Positions 1 to 9,107 of a stretch of 15,000 nt of DNA are shown in pieces. Under the pieces are notes generated by a model, which saw only the letters and a program-made list of their open reading frames with translations, ran no database searches and was not told the DNA's origin. The number at the start of each line of letters is the position of its first letter. The stretch's first letter is position 1. The stretch is from Glandiceps talaboti (Eukaryota > Hemichordata > Enteropneusta > Spengelidae): assembly GCF_964340395.1 (NCBI RefSeq), contig NC_135566.1:1980001-1995000 (forward strand), written 5' to 3'. Position numbers and translations under genes: made by a program.

Positions 1-1445
1 TCTAGTTTGTCTCATTCAGTACATTCATATCACATGACCCAGTAAGTCAACTCTAGTTTGTCTCACTCAGTACATTCATATCACATGACCCAGTAAGTCA
101 ATTCTAGTTTGTCTCATTCAGTACATTCATATCACATGACCCAGTAAGTCAACTCTAGTTTGTCTCACTCAGTACATTCATATCACATGACCCAGTAAGT
201 CGACTCTAGTTTGTCTCACTCAGTACATTCATATCACATGACCCAGTAAGTCAACTCTAGTTTGTCTCATTCAGTACATTCATATCACATGACCCAGTAA
301 GTCAACTCTAGTTTGTCTCATTCAGTACATTCATATCACATGACCCAGTAAGTCAACTCTAGTTTGTCTCATTCAGTACATTCATATCACATGACCCAGT
401 AAGTCAACTCTAGTTTGTCTCATTCAGTACATTCATATCACATGACCCAGTAAGTCAACTCAGTACATTCATATCACATGACCCAGTAAGTCAACTCAGT
501 ACATTCATATCACATGACCCAGTAAGTCAACTCTAGTTTGTCTCACTCAGTACATTCATATCACATGACCCAGTAAGTCAACTCTAGTTTGTCTCATTCA
601 GTACATTCATATCACATGACCCAGTAAGTCAACTCTAGTTTGTCTCATTCAGTACATTCATATCACATGACCCAGTAAGTCAACTCTAGTTGGTCTCACT
701 CAGTACATTCATATCACATGACCCAGTAAGTCAACTCAAGTTTGTCTCACTCAGTACATTCATATCACATGACCCAGTAAGTCAACTCTAGTTTGTCTCA
801 CTCAGTACATTCATATCACATGACCCAGTAAGTCAACTCTAGTTTGTCTCACTCAGTACATTCATATCACATGACCCAGTAAGTCAACTCTAGTTTGTCT
901 CACTCAGTACATTCATATCACATGACCCAGTAAGTCAACTCTAGTTTGTCTCACTCAGTACATTCATATCACATGACCCAGTAAGTCAACTCTAGTTTGT
1001 CTCACTCATTACATTCATATCACATGACCCAGTAAGTCAACTCTAGTTGGTCTCACTCAGTACATTCATATCACATGACCCAGTAAGTCAACTCTAGTTT
1101 GTCTCACTCAGTACATTCATATCACATGACCCAGTAAGTCAACTCTAGTTTGTCTCACTCAGTACATTCATATCACATGACCCAGTAAGTCAACTCTAGT
1201 TTGTCTCACTCAGTACATTCATATCACATGACCCAGTAAGTCAACTCTAGTTTGTCTCAGTACATTCATATCACATGACCCAGTAAGTCAATTCTAGTTT
1301 GTCTCATTCAGTACATTCATATCACATGACCCAGTAAGTCAACTCTAGTTTGTCTCATTCAGTACATTCATATCACATGACCCAGTAAGTCAACTCTAGT
1401 TTGTCTCACTCAGTACATTCATATCACATGACCTAGTAAGTCAAT
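1..1445. repeat. higher-order repeat copy 1 (29 units)
   Basis: Block of 26 x 51, one 47 and two 36-bp units, which sums to 1445. The short pair starts at 461. Marker variants at 201 (CGACT), 691 (TGGTC), 735 (CTCAAG) and 1006 (TCATT) each recur 1445 bp further on. The 3' end, from about 1200, does not follow block 2. The left limit is the window edge, so the true block boundary is arbitrary. Confidence 0.85.
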
Positions 1446-2945
1446 TCTAGTTTGTCTCATTCAGTACATTCATATCACATGACCCAGTAAGTCAACTCTA
1501 GTTTGTCTCACTCAGTACATTCATATCACATGACCTAGTAAGTCAATTCTAGTTTGTCTCATTCAGTACATTCATATCACATGACCCAGTAAGTCAACTC
1601 TAGTTTGTCTCACTCAGTACATTCATATCACATGACCCAGTAAGTCGACTCTAGTTTGTCTCACTCAGTACATTCATATCACATGACCCAGTAAGTCAAC
1701 TCTAGTTTGTCTCATTCAGTACATTCATATCACATGACCCAGTAAGTCAACTCTAGTTTGTCTCATTCAGTACATTCATATCACATGACCCAGTAAGTCA
1801 ACTCTAGTTTGTCTCATTCAGTACATTCATATCACATGACCCAGTAAGTCAACTCTAGTTTGTCTCATTCAGTACATTCATATCACATGACCCAGTAAGT
1901 CAACTCAGTACATTCATATCACATGACCCAGTAAGTCAACTCAGTACATTCATATCACATGACCCAGTAAGTCAACTCTAGTTTGTCTCACTCAGTACAT
2001 TCATATCACATGACCCAGTAAGTCAACTCTAGTTTGTCTCATTCAGTACATTCATATCACATGACCCAGTAAGTCAACTCTAGTTTGTCTCATTCAGTAC
2101 ATTCATATCACATGACCCAGTAAGTCAACTCTAGTTGGTCTCACTCAGTACATTCATATCACATGACCCAGTAAGTCAACTCAAGTTTGTCTCACTCAGT
2201 ACATTCATATCACATGACCCAGTAAGTCAACTCTAGTTTGTCTCACTCAGTACATTCATATCACATGACCCAGTAAGTCAACTCTAGTTTGTCTCACTCA
2301 GTACATTCATATCACATGACCCAGTAAGTCAACTCTAGTTTGTCTCACTCAGTACATTCATATCACATGACCCAGTAAGTCAACTCTAGTTTGTCTCACG
2401 CAGTACATTCATATCACATGACCCAGTAAGTCAACTCTAGTTTGTCTCACTCATTACATTCATATCACATGACCCAGTAAGTCAACTCTAGTTGGTCTCA
2501 CTCAGTACATTCATATCACATGACCCAGTAAGTCAACTCTAGTTTGTCTCACTCAGTACATTCATATCACATGACCCAGTAAGTCAACTCTAGTTGGTCT
2601 CACTCAGTACATTCATATCACATGACCCAGTAAGTCAACTCTAGTTTGACTCACTCATTACATTCATATCACATGACCCAGTAAGTCAACTCTAGTTTGT
2701 CTCACTCAGTACATTCATATCACATGACCCAGTAAGTCAACTCTAGTTTGTCTCACTCAGTACATTCATATCACATGACCCAGTCAGTCAACTCTAGTTT
2801 GTCTCACTCATTACATTCATATCACATGACCCAGTAAGTCAACTCTAGTTTGTCTCACTCAGTACATTCATATCACATGACCCAGTAAGTCAACTCAAGT
2901 TTGTCTCACTCAGTACATTCATATCACATGACCCAGTAAGTCAAC
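1446..2945. repeat. higher-order repeat copy 2 (30 units)
   Basis: Block of 28 x 51 plus two 36-bp units, which sums to exactly 1500. The short pair starts at 1906. Markers at 2136 (TGGTC), 2180 (CTCAAG), 2451 (TCATT), 2781 (CAGTCAGTC) and 2894 (CTCAAG) all recur 1500 bp later. Its first part matches block 1 at offset 1445, including the CGACT variant at 1646, which block 3 lacks. Confidence 0.88.
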
Positions 2946-4445
2946 CCTAGTTTGTCTCACTCAGTACATTCATATCACATGACCCAGTAAGTCAACTCTA
3001 GTTTGTCTCATTCAGTACATTCATATCACATGACCCAGTAAGTCAACTCTAGTTTGTCTCAGTCAGTACATTCATATCACATGACCTAGTAAGTCAATTC
3101 TAGTTTGTCTCATTCAGTACATTCATATCACATGACCCAGTAAGTCAACTCTAGTTTGTCTCACTCAGTACATTCATATCACATGACCCAGTAAGTCAAC
3201 TCTAGTTTGTCTCATTCAGTACATTCATATCACATGACCCAGTAAGTCAACTCTAGTTTGTCTCAGTCAGTACATTCATATCACATGACCCAGTAAGTCA
3301 ACTCTAGTTTGTCTCATTCAGTACATTCATATCACATGACCCAGTAAGTCAACTCTAGTTTGTCTCATTCAGTACATTCATATCACATGACCCAGTAAGT
3401 CAACTCAGTACATTCATATCACATGACCCAGTAAGTCAACTCAGTACATTTATATCACATGACCCAGTAAGTCAACTCTAGTTTGTCTCACTCAGTACAT
3501 TCATATCACATGACCCAGTAAGTCAACTCTAGTTTGTCTCACTCAGTACATTCATATCACATGACCCAGTAAGTCAACTCTAGTTTGTCTCATTCAGTAC
3601 ATTCATATCACATGACCCAGTAAGTCAACTCTAGTTGGTCTCACTCAGTACATTCATATCACATGACCCAGTAAGTCAACTCAAGTTTGTCTCACTCAGT
3701 ACATTCATATCACATGACCCAGTAAGTCAACTCTAGTTTGTCTCACTCAGTACATTCATATCACATGACCCAGTAAGTCAACTCTAGTTTGTCTCACTCA
3801 GTACATTCATATCACATGACCCAGTAAGTCAACTCTAGTTTGTCTCACTCAGTACATTCATATCACATGACCCAGTAAGTCAACTCTAGTTTGTCTCACT
3901 CAGTACATTCATATCACATGACCCAGTAAGTCAACTCTAGTTTGTCTCACTCATTACATTCATATCACATGACCCAGTAAGTCAACTCTAGTTGGTCTCA
4001 CTCAGTACATTCATATCACATGACCCAGTAAGTCAACTCTAGTTTGTCTCACTCAGTACATTCATATCACATGACCCAGTAAGTCAACTCTAGTTTGTCT
4101 CACTCAGTACATTCATATCACATGACCCAGTAAGTCAACTCTAGTTTGACTCACTCATTACATTCATATCACATGACCCAGTAAGTCAACTCTAGTTTGT
4201 CTCACTCAGTACATTCATATCACATGACCCAGTAAGTCAACTCTAGTTTGTCTCACTCAGTACATTCATATCACATGACCCAGTCAGTCAACTCTAGTTT
4301 GTCTCACTCATTACATTCATATCACATGACCCAGTAAGTCAACTCTAGTTTGTCTCACTCAGTACATTCATATCACATGACCCAGTAAGTCAACTCAAGT
4401 TTGTCTCACTCAGTACATTCATATCACATGACCCAGTAAGTCAAC
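2946..4445. repeat. higher-order repeat copy 3 (30 units)
   Basis: Same length as copy 2, with markers at 3406 (short pair), 3636, 3680, 3951, 4281 and 4394. Its first ~400 bp match the partial fourth block (4446-4884) better than they match the start of copy 2, for example CAGTCAGTAC near 3060 and 4560 together with CCTAGTAAGTCAATT. The register of amplification is therefore not the same at both ends. Confidence 0.88.
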
Positions 4446-4884
4446 TCTAGTTTGTCTCACTCAGTACATTCATATCACATGACCCAGTAAGTCAACTCTA
4501 GTTTGTCTCATTCAGTACATTCATATCACATGACCCAGTAAGTCAACTCTAGTTTGTCTCAGTCAGTACATTCATATCACATGACCTAGTAAGTCAATTC
4601 TAGTTTGTCTCACTCAGTACATTCATATCACATGACCCAGTAAGTCAACTCTAGTTTGTCTCACTCAGTACATTCATATCACATGACCCAGTAAGTCAAC
4701 TCTAGTTTGTCTCATTCAGTACATTCATATCACATGACCCAGTAAGTCAACTCTAGTTTGTCTCAGTCAGTACATTCATATCACATGACCTAGTAAGTCA
4801 ATTCTAGTTTGTCTCACTCAGTACATTCATATCACATGACCCAGTAAGTCAACTCTAGTTTGTCCACATATCACATGACCCAGT

Positions 4885-5276
4885 GAGGACTGTTGTGTAT
4901 AGATGAAGCATTCTGAGAAACAAACAACATGAGGAGCTTTTTATCTCTGTAACACTTGACCAAACAAGGCTGAGTCTATTGTTTACAAATATTGGTAGAA
5001 AATGACTTTTCAGGGTCCCTAAGCAAAAAGAAATTCAGCTAAGATAAAATCAGTCTCACCTCTTATTGTGCCCCTTTAATGTGTGAGGACTGATATTGGT
5101 GCAGCGCCACCTAGTGGTAAATCAAAGAAATGCACAGTTGCCAAAGCCTGAAGATCGGAACAAGTGAAACATTACATACAGGTGGTGCACTTCTTTGTTT
5201 GTCTTCAGAATTACTTACACTTTTTATGAACCTGAACAATTTCAAAAGATTTTAATTATTCTGTATTTTTCAACAG
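4885..5276 (+). other. 3' part of last intron of the C11orf54-type gene
   Basis: Unique sequence between the big array and the terminal exon. I see no upstream exon of the gene here. It ends in a typical acceptor: a T-rich tract (5258-5270) followed by CAACAG at 5271-5276. The intron therefore extends left beyond this region and very probably through the whole array, making it longer than 5.2 kb. The only other notable element is the CTCF-like site at 5104. Confidence 0.7.
5104..5117 (-). promoter_or_regulatory. CTCF-consensus match
   Basis: The minus strand reads CCACTAGGTGGCGC, which fits the core consensus CCASYAGRKGGCRS at all 14 positions. By base counting, such a perfect match is expected well under once in 15 kb of random sequence. 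CTCF is present in most bilaterians. Occupancy is inference; the motif could also belong to a dispersed repeat. Confidence 0.5.
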
Positions 5277-5450
5277 GGTTTAGATCTACGAGTTGAACAC
5301 ACCCATTGTTTTAGTCACCATGGCGATGGTGGACATTACCACTATGATGTCACACCAGATGAAGTGGAGTACAGGGGATACTTTGTGCCGGCTGAATATA
5401 TCTACAGAATAGATGCACCTCAAACCACTCATACTATTGGAAGAGACTAA
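5277..5450 (+). CDS. C11orf54: C-terminal exon of C11orf54-type ester hydrolase (partial gene)
   Basis: This is the last coding exon, opening in phase 0 after CAACAG and ending at TAA 5448-5450. It encodes 57 residues. The peptide contains HTHCFSHHGDGGHYHYD, then a PDEVEYRGYFVPAE segment, and ends in THTIGRD. It matches the C-terminus of the vertebrate C11orf54 (PTD012/DUF1907) protein almost position for position. Family knowledge: this is a roughly 315-residue zinc protein with carboxyl-ester hydrolase activity on model esters, and three histidines (266, 268 and 278 in human) bind the metal. The equivalents here are local residues 8, 10 and 20, with the same spacing, so this half of the metal site is intact. 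The rest of the gene lies left of the window, beyond the minisatellite. Codon use and the frame look healthy, with no sign of decay. A processed pseudogene is unlikely because of the clean acceptor. Confidence 0.93.
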   Translation, partial: GLDLRVEHTHCFSHHGDGGHYHYDVTPDEVEYRGYFVPAEYIYRIDAPQTTHTIGRD

Positions 5451-5496
5451 ATATGTCACATGTTGTTTTTGAATTTAAACAGCTTCAGCTGCTAGG

Positions 5497-5522
5497 AATA
5501 AAATAAATATATCAGGAATAAA
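5497..5522 (+). terminator. poly(A) signal cluster
   Basis: Three AATAAA hexamers at 5497, 5502 and 5517, starting 47 bp after the stop codon of the ester hydrolase. They are the likely polyadenylation signals, implying a short 3' UTR of about 90 bp that ends before the second minisatellite. Confidence 0.75.
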
Positions 5523-5678
5523 ATAGTTTTTAAAGCTTCATCTTTGATAGGTTTTATTAATGAAATGATGTATCATATTTTGATATTTTGGTGTTAGGAT
5601 TTGAGAACAAATACCTGCTATTATTACAGCCTAGGATGTTGCTGGTAATTACTGGTATTTGCACATGATAAATGATCC

Positions 5679-6014
5679 AATGCAGAATATACCTGTATGA
5701 TCCAGTAAGTCAACTCTGGCTAATGCAGAAAATACCTGTATGACTCAGTAAGTCAACTCTGGCCAATGCAGAAAATACCTGTATGACTCAGTAAGTCAAC
5801 TCTGGCCAATACAGAAAATACCTGTATGACCCAGTAAGTCAACTCTGGCCAATGCAGAAAATACCTGTATGACCCAGTAAGTCAACTCTAGCCAATGCAG
5901 AATATACCTGTATGACCCAGTAAGTCAACTCTAGCCAATGCAGAATATACCTGTATGACCCAGTAAGTCAACTCTGGCCAATGCAGAATATACCTGTATG
6001 ACCCAGTAAGTCAA
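5679..6014. repeat. 43-bp minisatellite sharing a core with the big array
   Basis: About 7.5 units. The start TGAYYCAGTAAGTCAACTCT recurs at 5698, 5741, 5784, 5827, 5870, 5913, 5956 and 5999, exactly 43 bp apart, and alternates with a GGCCAATGCAGAAAATACCT block. The first 20 bp of the unit (TGACCCAGTAAGTCAACTCT) are identical to part of the 51-bp unit upstream, and some units share two more bases (AG). The other half is unrelated. Units at 5741 and 5784 read TGACTCAG, an AP-1-like site. It begins with a partial unit and breaks off inside the core at 6014. Confidence 0.96.
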
Positions 6015-6874
6015 AATAAAAAATATGTGCATTGTGAAGGCGACATTTTAAATTTACTGGCATTTATAAGGTGAAATTTCAACTTTACCTATATTTGACA
6101 GAGAAATTTTGAAGACCACTTGCATATTAATTACTTTCATGGTATGAGGAATCTTTGTATTAATATTAATATGAACATTGTCATTCAACCAAATTAATAG
6201 TTATTTTTATTCAACAGATAAACTTGGCATTTATGACAATAAATGTTAAAAACAAACAACAAAAGACACAATGGGTCCCAAAAATGTATGAAAATTAGAA
6301 ATTTGAAATCACAGATGTCTCAAACATGTTATTTTTTTTTGTTTTCCATGAATTACAAACAACTGACCCAAGACAATTATAATAAATGACAACTAAAATT
6401 GTAAATCACATTGTACCATTAGTGTTCATTTTTGCTTTTCTTTTTTTACAAGATCGTTGCATTCAACATTTTGGGTTCATAGTACATTTTGTACTTTTCG
6501 TAATTTTGAAAATTTAAAATTTCAAGGTTGGAATTCATAATATAGATCATATTTGCATATATACAATTTTCGATCACATATTTCAAATACAATAGTAGCA
6601 TATATAAATCTGAATAGGGGTCCATTCAAACCTGTGTTTATTAACAGAGAAAGGGAAAGAGAGAATTGGCAATGAAAGTATAGCTTTATATAGGATGGTA
6701 ATAATAACTAGGGTTTCTGTATATGCATTGTATTCTAATTAATAAAAAAGTAATTTCCCGACTCCATACACAGCCTTGTGAATAATTAAAATATTCGTTA
6801 TGGGTTTGTGCTGACTGTGTGTACTCTTCTAAGGATAGCGCCGACAATGGGGAATCTTTCAGTCAAAATTACAC
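6015..6874. other. AT-rich intergenic spacer
   Basis: No ORF, RNA gene or repeat that I recognise. It has long A and T runs and short palindromes such as TTAATATTAATA near 6160. It separates the 3' end of the ester hydrolase gene from the putative promoter below. Confidence 0.6.
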
Positions 6875-6953
6875 TGACCGTTGCACGTGTTAAGTAAGCA
6901 CGTCATCCATACTGTTTGACCGTTGCACGTGTTAATTAAGCACGTCATCCAGT
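6875..6953. promoter_or_regulatory. duplicated 37-bp module with E-box and CRE/UPRE-like half
   Basis: Two near-identical copies (6875-6911 and 6917-6953) lie 42 bp apart and differ at one base (AAGTAAG versus AATTAAG). Each holds CCGTTG (MYB-like), the E-box CACGTG, and CACGTCAT, which on the minus strand reads ATGACGTG like a CRE or unfolded-protein-response element. Within each copy, ACGTG and CACGT form a short inverted pair around the TTAAKTAAG centre. Conservation of both copies in AT-rich spacer suggests a regulatory role; that is inference. Confidence 0.55.
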
Positions 6954-6968
6954 GCCCAGTGTACTGTT

Positions 6969-7092
6969 ATTGGATAAAGCATTTCATTCATAAGTCCTTC
7001 CGGTATCAACATATCATCTTGTTGATATCTCGCTTTACGTCATTATAAATGTAAGGGTTACCATGACAATGATTAAATGTAGTATATAAAAG
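6969..7092 (+). promoter_or_regulatory. possible core promoter (CCAAT and TATA boxes)
   Basis: An inverted CCAAT box (ATTGG, 6969-6973) is followed by TATATAAAAG at 7083-7092. With the E-box/CRE module just upstream, this is a plausible promoter with initiation near 7114. The surroundings are AT-rich, so a chance TATA is quite possible. Confidence 0.35.
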
Positions 7093-7113
7093 TAAAACCC
7101 ATGGGAACATCGA

Positions 7114-7240
7114 GGGAGGACGAGATCGAAATGACCATTTCTTATATAGAGCAGCTTTATGTGCATGAGGGGTATTTCTCGTCAGACGGACATCCATGTA
7201 TACATCTAAGCTAGTCACGTATCCTTATATGTAACACAAG
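7114..7240 (+). other. possible noncoding first exon with strong splice donor
   Basis: The stretch from the expected start site to 7240 ends in AAG|GTAAGT, a 9/9 match to the metazoan donor consensus. If real, the next plus-strand gene in the window is the receptor at 13613, which has an acceptor-like sequence before its ATG, so this could be its 5' UTR exon across a ~6.3 kb intron. A small ORF (7101-7214, 37 codons beginning MGTSRED) crosses it. I do not recognise its product, and its ATG lies only a few bases after the TATA box. Confidence 0.3.
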
Positions 7241-7727
7241 GTAAGTTTTCCAAACATTCTATAGGAACGCTAGGGAAATGGGATTATCTTTATTCTCTGA
7301 ATTTTGAAGGAATTTTTCCGATATATTTAAAATTTATTTATTCGGAAAAAATTGATCAGAATTACATGGTTGATAAACTTATGGATTTACCATAAATGTA
7401 TACATACAAGGCCGTAATGTTAATTGATAAGGGGGTCTTAGTAATCTAAATAATAGTACAGTAAAGTATAATATTATGTTCACAATAGACAGATTTACGA
7501 CAATTTACATTTCACCATGATTTACTCCAACTCCAGTCCTATACAGTGCCACCGTATCAAAAATGCATGATTTAATTCGACGTCTAATAGAACTAACGAA
7601 TATAAAAATTTGCAAAAAATCAGACGAATCTATTCTAAAGAATCTACATATTTGTAACTTTCCAGCGACGGTATATAATAAAACTAAATTTCACCAAAAG
7701 TAGAACTAATACGGTATAGTTGTTTTA
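7241..7727. other. AT-rich stretch, nothing recognised
   Basis: No coding signal, RNA or clear repeat. It is intron of the putative receptor transcription unit, or intergenic. Confidence 0.5.
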
Positions 7728-7922
7728 GACATCCAATTGTTTTGGATTGTTTCAAAACAAAACTGAAGACTTATTTGTTCACCAAAGCATGTCATGTGCT
7801 TTAGCCATTCAGCGCTACTGAACAGAACATTGCTCTGGAAATCAGCGCTATATAAATGTGATTGATTGATTGATTGATTGATTGAGTGATTGATTGATTG
7901 ATTGATTAATTGATTGATTGAT
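7728..7922 (+). mobile_element. 5'-truncated non-LTR retrotransposon 3' end (L2/CR1-like)
   Basis: Positions 7751-7801 translate to FKTKLKTYLFTKACHVL, followed by TAG at 7802. The FKxxLKTYLF motif is typical of the very C-terminus of L2/CR1-type LINE reverse-transcriptase ORFs. A short 3' UTR follows, with AGCGCTATATAAATGTGATT and then the simple-repeat tail. That ending (GCGCT, TATAAATG, then a tetranucleotide tail) is widespread in invertebrate and fish L2-like LINEs and in SINEs that borrow their tails. The 5' limit is uncertain because similarity fades upstream of about 7740. It is dead: only the last few percent of an element remains. Confidence 0.75.
7857..7922. repeat. (GATT)n microsatellite, LINE tail
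   Basis: About 16 GATT units with two interruptions (GAGTGATT near 7883 and GATTAATT near 7906). The repeat begins directly at the 3' end of the LINE fragment, which fits the tail used for target-primed insertion. Confidence 0.95.
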
Positions 7923-8205
7923 GTTATGTGTTATTATAAGAATATAAATACAAAATATATCGAAGATGAAGTTATACAGGCTATTCATAAACTAAAATGC
8001 CATTTCACACATTCTCTCCACACTACTTTTTGATCATGTATCTTTTTCAAGGAATTTTAGCGAAATATAGTGAAAATCTAGAAGCTTCGCAAGGAATCAA
8101 TAATTGTCGCTCCCATACTCTGTGCTTGTTGGTTAGAATTAAATAGTGACAATCTAGAGACCTGGCAAAGAGTTGATGCTTTTAGTGGAAATATAATAAA
8201 GATCT
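7923..8205. other. short unique stretch with a faint direct duplication
   Basis: Segments beginning ATAGTG at 8067 and 8143 (76 bp apart) share a degenerate ~35-bp match that includes AATCTAGA and GGCAA-like blocks. Nothing else recognised. Confidence 0.35.
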
Positions 8206-9107
8206 AGTTTTTCAGCCCTGTCAGACTTCTAAACCACTGTAAGATACGTCGATCGTGTTTTTCAGCCTTATCAGACTTCTAAACCACTGTAAGATACGTC
8301 GTTCGTGTTTTTCAGCCCTGTCAGACTTCTAAACCACTGTAAGATACGTCGATCGTGTTTTTCAGCCTTATCAGACTTCTAAACCACTGTAAGATACGTC
8401 GTTCGTGTTTTTCAGCCCTGTCAGACTTCTAACCCACTGTAAGATACGTCGATCGTGTTTCTCAGGCTTATCAGACTTCTAAACCACTGTAAGATACGTC
8501 GTTTGTGTTTTTCAGCCTTATCAGACTTCTAAACCACTGTAAGATACGTCGATCGTGTTTTTCAGCCCTATCAGACTTCTAAACCACTGTAAGATACGTT
8601 GTGTTGTTCAGCCCTATCAGACTTCTAAACCACTGTAAGATACGTCGTTCGTGTTTTTCAGCCCTATCAGACTTCTAAACCACTGTAAGATACGTCGTTC
8701 GTGTTGTCGAGCCCTATCAGACTTCCTATCAGACTTCTAAACCACTGTAAGATACGCCCTTCGTGTTTTTCAGCCCTGTCAGACTTCTAAACCACTGTAA
8801 GATACGTTGTGTTGTTCAGCCCTATCAGACTTCTAAACCACTGTAAGATACGTTGTGTTGTTCAGCCCTATCGGACTTCTAAACCACTGTAAGATACGTC
8901 GTTCGTGTTTTTCAGCCCTGTCAGACTTCTAAACCACTGTAAGATACGTCGTTCGTGTTTTTCAGCCCTATCAGACTTCTAAACCACTGTAAGATACGTT
9001 GTGTTGTTCAGCCCTATCAGACTTCTAAACCACTGTAAGATACGTCCTTCGTGTTTTTTCAGCCCGATCAGACTTAACCGTACTTCTAAACCACTGTAAG
9101 ATACATG
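8206..9107. repeat. 50-bp minisatellite, 18 units
   Basis: The anchor ACTGTAAGATA occurs at 8236, 8286, 8336, 8386, 8436, 8486, 8536, 8586, 8632, 8682, 8744, 8794, 8840, 8886, 8936, 8986, 9032 and 9093. The basic unit is 50 bp and includes TTTTTCAGCCCTRTCAGACT and CCACTGTAAGATACGTCG. Variants are 46 bp (GTTGTGTTGTTCAG, four units), one 62-bp unit with an internal partial duplication of CTATCAGACTT, and one 61-bp unit at the right end. The first four units alternate CCCTG/GATC with CCTTA/GTTC, a 100-bp dimer. The period is not a multiple of three, and the sequence is unrelated to the arrays at 1-4884 and 5679-6014. Confidence 0.97.

Larger units (their letters stand above)
1..4884. repeat. 51-bp minisatellite array with higher-order structure
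   Basis: About 97 tandem units, mostly 51 bp, each containing the blocks CTAGTTTGTCTCAYTCAGTA and TGACCCAGTAAGTCAACT. The array runs off the left edge. It ends at 4884 in a unit that has lost about 12 bp. Unit variants include two-unit clusters of 36 bp (15-bp internal loss), one 47-bp unit near 1241-1290, and point variants such as TTGG, CTCAAG, TCATTACA, CAGTCAGTC and CCTAGTAAGTCAATT. The variants recur at fixed offsets of 1445 and 1500 bp, showing a higher-order repeat. The period is a multiple of three, but every one of the six frames has a stop in each consensus unit, so it is not coding. It probably lies in the last intron of the gene whose terminal exon is at 5277. Confidence 0.98.

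Noticed and set aside
1-4884. Repeat array as a protein with 17-residue repeats, since 51 is a multiple of three
   Set aside because: Each of the six frames of the consensus unit contains a stop codon, and no ORF spans the array.
5741-5790. AP-1 sites TGACTCAG in the 43-bp array as an enhancer
   Set aside because: Only two of eight units carry it, by one C-to-T change from the common unit, so a neutral variant is more likely.
7006-7218. 70-codon minus-strand ORF
   Set aside because: Translation resembles nothing known and lies opposite the putative promoter and donor; length is within chance expectation.
8206-9107. CRISPR array
   Set aside because: There are no unique spacers; the whole 50-bp unit is repeated, it is in eukaryotic context and there are no cas genes.
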